A stretch of DNA of 6,564 nucleotides from Syntrophobacterales bacterium (lineage in GTDB: Bacteria; Desulfobacterota; Syntrophobacteria; BM002), in assembly GCA_030613915.1 (NCBI GenBank), contig JAUWKY010000138.1, forward strand, positions 1-6,564, read 5' to 3'. The notes below the pieces were generated by a model. That model had not been told where the DNA came from and did no database searches. It saw only the letters and a list, made by a program, of their open reading frames with translations. The stretch's first letter is position 1. Every line of letters starts with the position of its first letter. Positions 1 to 4,724 of the stretch are shown here, in pieces. The position numbers were made by a program, and so were the translations under genes.

Positions 1-61
1 TACTAGATTCTTTGATTTCGGATTTTTCATAAGGATTACCTTTTTTGGTTAAAATTGGCAT
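1..61 (-). CDS. Possible 5' end of a divergent gene cut by the window edge
   Basis: Two minus-strand starts run off the left edge without a stop. One begins at the ATG complementary to 28-30 and reads MKNPKSKNLV; it has an AAAAGG Shine-Dalgarno (complement of 39-44) 8 bases upstream. The other begins at the ATG complementary to 59-61 in a different frame and reads MPILTKKGNPYEKSEIK, with a poor ribosome site. Upstream on the same strand a TTTACA sequence lies 16-17 bases from a TACATA/ACATAG stretch, a possible promoter. Against a gene: bases 1-25 hold the same words (TACTAGATTCT, ATTTCGGATTT) as the non-coding repeats at 649-774, so this may be repeat sequence instead. The family is not recognised and only 10-20 residues are visible. 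Confidence 0.2.
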   Translation of the reverse strand, partial: MPILTKKGNPYEKSEIKESS

Positions 62-148
62 TTATTTACCATTTTTCTGTGGCCGATTTATCTATGTATT
101 TTTAGTTAACTATTTGTAAAATCGGGATAAAATACTGAACCGCATACA

Positions 149-165
149 TTGGCACGATAATTCCA
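149..165 (+). promoter_or_regulatory. Candidate sigma-54 promoter of the PilZ gene
   Basis: The sequence TTGGCACG-ATAA-TTCCA matches the known sigma-54 (RpoN) consensus YTGGCACG-N4-TTGCW at all defined positions but one: the G of the -12 GC doublet is C. The GG of the -24 element is at 151-152. Transcription would start near 176, leaving a leader of about 37 bases before the PilZ start, a normal layout. If real, PilZ expression needs an enhancer-binding activator; no obvious activator gene is in the window. The -12 mismatch is the main reason for doubt. Confidence 0.5.
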
Positions 166-212
166 GAGTATCCGCGTAACCATGCTTACAGTACAGTCTC
201 GGAGAATAAAAA

Positions 213-632
213 ATGGACAATCGCCATTTCGCCAGGGCTAACGTTAAATGGCCTGTTTCGATCAGCACTGATGACAGCTCCAGAGATGGAGTAACCATAA
301 ATTTAAGCCCGAGTGGAGCGTACATTCGATGTGGAAGTCCACTTCGACTTAATGAAGTCTTCGATATGATTATTGACGTCCCAAATTCGGAGTGGCTCAT
401 TGAAGCCAAAGCGGAAGTTGTCTTCTCCAATATCTATGGGCCTGATGACAATATTTCGCCTCGTGGCATGGGTGTTAGATTTCTGACTATTGCTAGTACA
501 GACAGGCAGATTATAGCCAAAGAAGTCCTCCAACACCTGCAAACGGGTAAGGTGGAGATAGCCCCGTGGAAGCTGCAGAGTTTGCAGACCTTAATCATAG
601 ATAAGAACGAAATGAATTCACCGGGAGCATAG
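213..632 (+). CDS. PilZ-domain protein, probable c-di-GMP receptor
   Basis: A 139-residue protein made almost wholly of one PilZ domain, the usual size for stand-alone PilZ adaptors. The two signature c-di-GMP-binding motifs are intact: RxxxR at residues 4-8 (RHFAR) and [D/N]xSxxG at 30-35 (NLSPSG), followed by the typical beta-barrel strand ending in RGMGVRF (84-90). Residues 95-139 form a predicted helical tail with no recognised domain. There is no signal peptide or membrane segment, so it should act in the cytoplasm, changing partner binding when c-di-GMP rises. The start is supported by GGAG at 201-204, 8 bases upstream, and by RxxxR lying at the very N-terminus. It is probably transcribed alone from the sigma-54-like site at 149-165, and it converges on the minus-strand VWA-FHA gene. 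The family and ligand are well supported by motifs; the output it controls is unknown, though the neighbouring envelope genes are candidates. Confidence 0.93.
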   Translation: MDNRHFARANVKWPVSISTDDSSRDGVTINLSPSGAYIRCGSPLRLNEVFDMIIDVPNSEWLIEAKAEVVFSNIYGPDDNISPRGMGVRFLTIASTDRQIIAKEVLQHLQTGKVEIAPWKLQSLQTLIIDKNEMNSPGA

Positions 633-648
633 AGCAGAAGGAAAATTT

Positions 649-669
649 CGGATTGCGGATTTCGGATTT
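649..669 (+). repeat. Short tandem word: three CGGATT units, period 7
   Basis: CGGATT occurs at 649-654, 656-661 and 663-668, exactly seven bases apart. A related ATTTCGGATTT is found at about 15-25 at the left edge of the window. It lies just after the PilZ stop and is non-coding in any convincing frame. Confidence 0.75.
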
Positions 670-688
670 GGAATTGAGGAATTCAGGT

Positions 689-744
689 TTGACGATTTGA
701 CGAGTCGACAAATTGACCAATTAACGAATTCTCTAATCGATAAA
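689..744 (+). repeat. Degenerate 8-base tandem repeat, seven units, consensus TTGACGAA
   Basis: Reading from 689 in steps of eight gives TTGACGAT, TTGACGAG, TCGACAAA, TTGACCAA, TTAACGAA, TTCTCTAA and TCGATAAA. The phase is kept for 56 bases although single units have diverged. It lies downstream of the PilZ gene, beside two other word-like repeats. No protein-coding role is likely. It may be a relic of replication slippage or a dispersed intergenic element; function unknown. Confidence 0.75.
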
Positions 745-749
745 ATAAC

Positions 750-774
750 TACTGGATTCTGGCTACTGAATTCT
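750..774 (+). repeat. Two 11-base direct copies (TACTGGATTCT / TACTGAATTCT)
   Basis: Copies at 750-760 and 764-774 differ at one base and are 14 bases apart. A third relative, TACTAGATTCT, is at 1-11. The two copies also supply the arms of the weak terminator-like hairpin at 754-780. Confidence 0.65.
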
Positions 775-780
775 TTTTTT
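754..780 (+). terminator. Weak intrinsic terminator, probably of the PilZ transcript
   Basis: GGATTC (754-759) pairs with GAATTC (768-773) through six pairs, one of them G-U, around an 8-base loop. It is followed directly by seven T residues (774-780). The stem is short and AT-rich, so termination would be partial; the U tract is convincing. If it works, the hairpin series at 811-925 forms a separate transcription unit or a readthrough product. Confidence 0.4.
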
Positions 781-810
781 ATCCCCTTGACATGGGCAGT
801 CGCGTGATTA

Positions 811-925
811 CCTACTAGGTAAGTAGGATAATTCAAGCAATTGAAGGCAGACAACCTCCTTGTCTGATACCTACTTTGGACTCTAACCCCCATTGGTTAT
901 TGGCCCTAGCCAGTGGGGGTTTTTT
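811..925 (+). ncRNA. Candidate structured small RNA: four consecutive hairpins with a CCUCC loop
   Basis: Four hairpins follow each other with little unpaired sequence. H1: CCTACT 811-816 with AGTAGG 822-827. H2: TTCAA 832-836 with TTGAA 841-845, closing a GCAA (GNRA-type) tetraloop. H3: CAGACAA 848-854 with TTGTCTG 860-866, presenting CCTCC (855-859) in the loop. H4: the strong terminator at 885-921 plus T tract. CCUCC is complementary to the Shine-Dalgarno core GGAGG, a feature of some regulatory RNAs that block translation. No protein frame fits. The 5' end is uncertain: TTGACA at 787-792 resembles a -35 box and GATAAT at 827-832 a -10 box, but they are not correctly spaced for each other. 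A short form starting near 838 would hold only H3 and H4. It could instead be a long 3' untranslated end of the PilZ mRNA. I do not recognise a known RNA family. Confidence 0.4.
885..925 (+). terminator. Strong intrinsic terminator reading in the + direction
   Basis: A 12-pair stem joins 885-896 (AACCCCCATTGG) to 910-921 (CCAGTGGGGGTT) around a 13-base loop, and the T run extends through 925. The only non-Watson-Crick pair (T893 with G913) is a G-U pair in + strand RNA but an A-C mismatch in the opposite transcript, and the T tract exists only on the + side. The terminator therefore serves rightward transcripts (PilZ readthrough or the candidate small RNA), not mainly the minus-strand gene ending at 946. 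Confidence 0.85.
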
Positions 926-945
926 ATAGCCCGCATATTTTCAAC

Positions 946-2304
946 CTACGACATTTTTGCCACCATTACTGTTTCACCAAGGGGTGTCTGATCGGGAATG
1001 AGAAATCTGAATTCATGGATGGAAAAATCGATTTTGTCTCCGCTTTTCAGCCTCACAGGTTCATTATGACTTAGCTTGCCATCGTTTAAGCGTGTGCCGT
1101 TTGTACTCCTAAGATCCTCCAAATAGAAATAGCCATCTTTGTATTCGATCGTTGCATGAAAGCTGGAAATGGTCTTCCTGGCTATTACGACATCGTTGCC
1201 GATATCACGGCCAATTCTCAGGGTATCTTTGTTCAAAGGCAACGTTAAGGATTCTGTTGAAATAGCCTTTCCGACGTCAATCAAGACTGCTTGAGGCAGA
1301 CGAGGTTCTGCAGGCAGAATCTTAGCACCCGTCCTCTGGTCCATGGCAGGCTGTGCGACGTTGGTCTTTCTTTTTCTCACCACCTGCAGCAGTACGATTA
1401 ATGCCAACAAAACTACGATTCCAGAGAGGATCAACACAAGCGAACTCTTTTGCTTTCTGGGCATCTCGGGTACTACGTAGCGCTGTTTTACCGATGCCTC
1501 CTTTCGTTCTAGGGGTGTTACACGATTCGTTTCCGCGGTGGACACAAGTGTTTCTTGGGCGGATGGTTCGGCGATAATTCGCTTGATCTTGGTAAAGACC
1601 TCTTGAAGGTCAGCTACCTCGAATACCCTGAAATACTCACCATCCGTCCTGACCGCCAGTGTCTGGATCAGGCGGAAATCGGCATTGTCAGTAAAGGCGA
1701 TACCAAAAATACGAATACCCGCGTTTTTGCTTTCCCGGGTAAGGTCCTCCTTCAGCCAATTTTCCTTTTCTAGATCCTGGCTCTTGTTTCCCGTATCCAC
1801 GATGCCGTCGGTCAAGAAAACTATAATTTTCTTGGTATCTTGTCGGCCGTTGGTTTTGAGTTCATAAATTGCTCTTTCGATTCCTGCCGGGCTATTGGTA
1901 AACTTGCCTTTGAAATTAATCACATCCAGACTTTCGAGAAACCGGGCCCGCACCTCAGCATTATCTAGTGATGTAAGCGGTTCGACGAGGTTTGCAGTTT
2001 CATCAAAAATGACCATGCCCAGACGTGATCTTTCTCCGAGGCCACCTAAAAAATTGGTTACAACCTCTTTGGTAATGAAATTGGGGTCGTTGTTCCGCAT
2101 GCTCCCCGAGTTATCAAGGACAAAAACAATGTCTAGTTCCGCTTGCTCTAACTCCGCCTGGGGGACTTCTCCTGCCGGACTGCTAACTTTACTCGCCGTG
2201 GCAGCGCAAACCACGGGCACTCTAGAGCCGCCCATACCCAAGCTCAGAATGAAAGCTGTAAACACCGCACCTAGAATTGTTTTTTTGATCTTGTTCTCTT
2301 TCAT
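946..2304 (-). CDS. Membrane-anchored VWA-FHA protein (periplasmic VWA, cytoplasmic FHA)
   Basis: 452 residues. An N-terminal signal sequence (basic start, hydrophobic 9-22, likely cleavage around 33-36) leads to a von Willebrand factor A domain (about 57-245). Its metal-ion-dependent adhesion site is intact: DxSxS at 64-68 (DNSGS), a plausible Thr 136, and TDG at 165-167. A Thr/Lys-rich linker precedes one membrane helix (about 288-309) ending in RKRK (310-313), which by the positive-inside rule puts the C-terminus in the cytoplasm. Residues 360-436 are a forkhead-associated domain with its phosphothreonine-binding residues: GR 365-366, SxxH 380-383 and STNGTxxN 400-407. It should couple extracytoplasmic protein or metal contact to recognition of a phosphothreonine partner inside. 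The start is fixed by AGGTGG (complement of 2311-2316) 6 bases upstream. It follows the ATPase gene after 66 bases with no terminator, so it is probably co-transcribed. No Ser/Thr kinase is in view; the exact process is unknown. Confidence 0.9.
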   Translation of the reverse strand: MKENKIKKTILGAVFTAFILSLGMGGSRVPVVCAATASKVSSPAGEVPQAELEQAELDIVFVLDNSGSMRNNDPNFITKEVVTNFLGGLGERSRLGMVIFDETANLVEPLTSLDNAEVRARFLESLDVINFKGKFTNSPAGIERAIYELKTNGRQDTKKIIVFLTDGIVDTGNKSQDLEKENWLKEDLTRESKNAGIRIFGIAFTDNADFRLIQTLAVRTDGEYFRVFEVADLQEVFTKIKRIIAEPSAQETLVSTAETNRVTPLERKEASVKQRYVVPEMPRKQKSSLVLILSGIVVLLALIVLLQVVRKRKTNVAQPAMDQRTGAKILPAEPRLPQAVLIDVGKAISTESLTLPLNKDTLRIGRDIGNDVVIARKTISSFHATIEYKDGYFYLEDLRSTNGTRLNDGKLSHNEPVRLKSGDKIDFSIHEFRFLIPDQTPLGETVMVAKMS

Positions 2305-2370
2305 TTGTCACCACCTATCTCTGTCCATGCAAATGAGATTTCTGGTTGTAGGACCACCAACAAGTTCGAA

Positions 2371-3960
2371 TTACCTCTCCTGAGTAGTGGTATCCAATTC
2401 AATTTCAACCCGACGAGCCAATCTTGCCGCCGTATTCGTCCCGCCTGACTCGGCCGGACCTATCCCGAGTGTCTTAATTCTTAAGGGTTCAATGCTCTTG
2501 CCGATGAGATAACCCTTTACAATATTTGCCCGAGATTCGGAGAGCATCTTGTTGTAACTGTATATCCCGTACTGATCAGTGAAGCCTTTGATTATTATCC
2601 TGATCTCAGGTCTCTGCATAAGAGCAGCAGCAAGCTGCTCGAGGTTTTCCAGAGCAGCATTCGAAAGCTGATTTGAGTTAAAGCCAAAATATATGATGAC
2701 TTTACGATTTTGTAAGAACGAGAACCGCTTGGATTCGACCACAGGTGTTCGTCGACTGCCATCTCTGCTCGAGCTGGCAATGACGTTTTCGGCCACTGCA
2801 ATTGGTCGTCTTACATATCCCAAAGCGGATTCTGCTTTTCCTCCTTGCTCTATTGGACTGTTCCTGAGCTTGGTCTCATAGATCTCAGTGTCGGCAGATT
2901 TTTCCGTACCCTCAGCCTGGGTATTCTTGCTTTTTTCAACCTTCACCATGTGTGGGCCTGTTTTTGTCTGTGACCATTTATTGAGAATCGTAATGTGGCC
3001 TCCCGAGTAAAAGAAATATCCGAAGAGTAGTAACAGCAGCACAGACAAAACAACATGGGCGAAGCTTCTCTTGGTGTCCTGTCTCGCTACGGCAATGTTA
3101 TTGGTTCCTCTCTTTGCCACCCATTTCGGTATTTTCGAAGGTACCTGTTCTTCTTCGGTTGGCAAACGGAGCTCTTCTGCGCACTCCCTTATAATCTTTG
3201 CATCGATTTGCTTCACACCTTTAACATAGCCCGTCAGCAGCGCCTGATCGCATATGCTATTTATCAGACGTGGGTAGCCTTTCGAAAAGGACATAACTGC
3301 AGTCAGGGTATCTGCTTTGAAGATCTTCTTCTCTGTGCCGGCAATGTTGAGACGGTGTCTGATATATTCTCTGGTGTCGTTTTTACTCAAAGGTTTGAGA
3401 TAATAATTGATGGAGATCCTTTGCCGCACAGCCCGATTGATATCCTGTCTCAAGATGGAGTTTAATTCGTTTTGTCCTGCCAGAATAATAGTCAGAAGTT
3501 TGGTGTTTTGTGTTTCTATATTTGATAAATGACGTATTTCCTCAAGCAGTTCATGATTTAATCTCTGTGCTTCATCAATTATCAGCAATAACTTTTTGTT
3601 TTGTTTATATATATTGAATACTAAGTGGCTAAACTTTACTAAAAAATCACCTTTACTTTCGAACCTCCTATCCATCCTGAATGAGTGAGCAAGGAAATTG
3701 TAGAAATCCATTATTTCCATTTGGGGATCAGAAACGGAGGCGATGACGCTGTCGAGGTTCCACCGGTTGATTATGGCATTTACCAATGTGGTCTTGCCGG
3801 TGCCGACATCCCCCGTGAGCAGGATGAGTCCCTTGGTGCTACGTATTCCATATTCCAGAGCAGCAAGCGCCTCTTTGTGCTGATCGCCCAGCCAGAGAAA
3901 CTTGGGGTCTGGAGAAAGCTGAAACGGTTTTGCTCTCAAATTGTAATGGGAAAGATACAT
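2371..3960 (-). CDS. ExeA/GspA-type AAA ATPase fused to an OmpA peptidoglycan-binding domain
   Basis: 529 residues. The N-terminus (MYLSHYNLRAKPFQLSPDP) is typical of ExeA/GspA ATPases and of the related exosortase-associated ATPases. Walker A is at 50-58 (GDVGTGKTT), Walker B at 124-130 (LLLIIDE, then AQ), a sensor-1-like strand at 154-163, arginines at 176-181 that may supply the finger, and a GYPRLIN sensor-2 motif at 228-234. One membrane helix (about 301-318), preceded by KR, implies cytoplasmic ATPase and periplasmic C-terminus. After a 95-residue polar linker comes an OmpA-like domain (420-522) with TD at 461-462, YNxxLSxxRA at 469-478 and RRVEI at 516-520, fitting diaminopimelate binding. 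ExeA of Aeromonas normally ends in a different peptidoglycan-binding domain and helps its partner ExeB place the type II secretin; here OmpA replaces that part. No ExeB, secretin or exosortase gene is in the window. The start has only a weak GAG ribosome site (complement of 3967-3969) but matches the family N-terminus. Confidence 0.92.
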   Translation of the reverse strand: MYLSHYNLRAKPFQLSPDPKFLWLGDQHKEALAALEYGIRSTKGLILLTGDVGTGKTTLVNAIINRWNLDSVIASVSDPQMEIMDFYNFLAHSFRMDRRFESKGDFLVKFSHLVFNIYKQNKKLLLIIDEAQRLNHELLEEIRHLSNIETQNTKLLTIILAGQNELNSILRQDINRAVRQRISINYYLKPLSKNDTREYIRHRLNIAGTEKKIFKADTLTAVMSFSKGYPRLINSICDQALLTGYVKGVKQIDAKIIRECAEELRLPTEEEQVPSKIPKWVAKRGTNNIAVARQDTKRSFAHVVLSVLLLLLFGYFFYSGGHITILNKWSQTKTGPHMVKVEKSKNTQAEGTEKSADTEIYETKLRNSPIEQGGKAESALGYVRRPIAVAENVIASSSRDGSRRTPVVESKRFSFLQNRKVIIYFGFNSNQLSNAALENLEQLAAALMQRPEIRIIIKGFTDQYGIYSYNKMLSESRANIVKGYLIGKSIEPLRIKTLGIGPAESGGTNTAARLARRVEIELDTTTQER

Positions 3961-4120
3961 GAGTATCTCGAGCGAAACACTGACGAACGTGCAGTCTTTC
4001 AGTTCATGACCGTTTGATATCTCATATTACCAAAGCAACTCTTAAGACTTACTATTAATACGACTACAAATTCTATAATCAAATTAGTTAGATAATAGAA
4101 CTCAACTGAACGCAAATAGC

Positions 4121-4136
4121 GTTTCAATCCCACATT
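4121..4136 (+). repeat. Single GTTTCAATCCCACATT word resembling the end of a CRISPR repeat
   Basis: GTTTCAATCCCACATT matches the conserved GTTTCAATCCC end seen in many type I and III CRISPR repeats. Only one copy is present, no second copy occurs at spacer distance, and no cas gene is in the window. It may be a lone relic, or chance in an AT-rich spacer. Confidence 0.2.
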
Positions 4137-4197
4137 CATTTGATATATATGCTTGCCCAATCAAAGCCATGATTTGGAATGTTCTGGCCTACTTGTT

Positions 4198-4214
4198 AAA
4201 CAAAAAGCGTGCCT
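4198..4214 (-). promoter_or_regulatory. Possible sigma-54 site upstream of the ATPase operon
   Basis: The minus strand reads AGGCACG-CTTT-TTGTT, matching the TGGCACG-N4-TTGCW consensus except for the first T and the C of the -12 GC doublet. Transcription would start near 4185, about 225 bases before the ATPase start, a long but possible leader. The damaged -12 element makes this weaker than the PilZ site. If both are real, the PilZ gene and the operon would share RpoN control. Confidence 0.25.
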
Positions 4215-4333
4215 TGTTCGGTGCATCAAAGATCTCTTTTGTTTTTACATATTTAGCTTGAGAGAGTTCAAGGAAAGGCGAGAAATATTGGTAAGAAAAT
4301 ATCGATTGTGAGCAAAGATTTACCACATCTCGG

Positions 4334-4394
4334 GGTTTCAGGTGTCAGGTGTCAGGGAAGAAAAACAAAAAACTGAAACCTGAACACTGAAACC
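4334..4394. repeat. Inverted pair of heptamer arrays (GGTTTCA/GGTGTCA units)
   Basis: The left arm (4334-4355) is GGTTTCA, GGTGTCA, GGTGTCA plus one base more. The right arm (4373-4394) holds TGAAACC, TGAACAC, TGAAACC. The arms are reverse complements at 19 of 22 positions and are separated by a 17-base A-rich spacer. They could form a long imperfect hairpin on either strand, but no T tract follows in either direction, so an intrinsic terminator is not clear. The element sits at the change from AT-leaning to GC-rich sequence. Confidence 0.8.
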
Positions 4395-4716
4395 TCAGTC
4401 TTTGAGACCGGCAAAGCCATTGAACTCTGACCCCCGCGAGGCGGGATCGTGGACTGGCCCTGAGGACCAGGCTTTCGATTTTGAATAAAGGGAAAACTCC
4501 TGTGCTGTTACCCGGATTGACTTCCTCGCCAGATTGGGATACATGATCAACTCGCCCCCGCAATCGAGGCCGCCCGATCCCCAGGGTGAAAAATCCTGTG
4601 GCCGAATGAGGCCGCTTGAATTGAGGGGGTTAAATTCCCATTGACCCGAACTCCTGGGCAGGGGAGACGGCGCCGGCGCCAGGTCGAGCCGCCTGTTTGC
4701 CGCCCGTTCCCGAACC
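4395..4716 (+). other. GC-rich lepA upstream region, no supported gene
   Basis: The region already has lepA-like base composition. It contains small hairpins (CCCGC 4433-4437 with GCGGG 4441-4445; CTGG/CCAG-based near 4453-4471), the repeated word GAGGCCGC and a perfect 12-base palindrome GGCGCCGGCGCC at 4669-4680. On the minus strand a 49-codon frame (4544 to 4395, start MYPNLARKS) has a GGGGGCGAG sequence upstream but no recognisable family. I see no RNA gene or riboswitch. Confidence 0.5.
4517..4545 (+). promoter_or_regulatory. Possible sigma-70 promoter for lepA
   Basis: TTGACT (4517-4522, one mismatch to TTGACA) is followed after 17 bases by TACATG (4540-4545), a weak -10 box matching TATAAT at three positions. 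Transcription would begin near 4552, with a leader of about 170 bases. lepA needs a promoter in this divergent space, and this is the best-spaced candidate I found. Confidence 0.3.
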
Positions 4717-4721
4717 GGAGG
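4717..4721 (+). promoter_or_regulatory. lepA ribosome binding site, decides the start
   Basis: GGAGG lies 3 bases before the ATG at 4725. The spacing is short but the match is perfect. It selects this ATG over the in-frame TTG at 4641, which would add 28 arginine-rich residues absent from the family. Confidence 0.75.
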
Positions 4722-4724
4722 ACC

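Larger units (their letters stand above)
3961..4333. other. AT-rich divergent intergenic region, no supported gene
   Basis: This stretch upstream of the ATPase gene should hold the promoter of the minus-strand operon. No well-formed sigma-70 promoter stands out: TATAGA and TTGAGT-like words are present on the minus strand but badly spaced. A sigma-54-like site (4198-4214) and a CRISPR-repeat-like word (4121-4136) are listed separately. A + frame is open from 4088 to 4261 with a 30-codon ATG reading frame at 4169, but it lacks a ribosome binding site. Confidence 0.6.

Noticed and set aside
618..893. 91-residue minus-strand reading frame after the PilZ gene
   Set aside because: It is a translation of the tandem words and hairpins of this spacer and overlaps the PilZ end.
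787..925. Known riboswitch or 6S RNA in the hairpin region
   Set aside because: I see no match to the c-di-GMP (GEMM) core or to the long bulged duplex of 6S RNA.
885..945. The 885-921 hairpin as terminator of the minus-strand VWA-FHA gene
   Set aside because: On the minus strand the stem has an A-C mismatch and only two T residues follow; a minor bidirectional role cannot be excluded.
4169..4261. 30-codon + strand frame (MIWNVLAYLLNKK...)
   Set aside because: It has no Shine-Dalgarno sequence or family resemblance; a frame this short in AT-rich sequence is expected by chance.
4641..4724. In-frame TTG start that would add 28 residues to LepA
   Set aside because: The extension is arginine- and proline-rich, unlike LepA N-termini, and GGAGG directly precedes the ATG at 4725.
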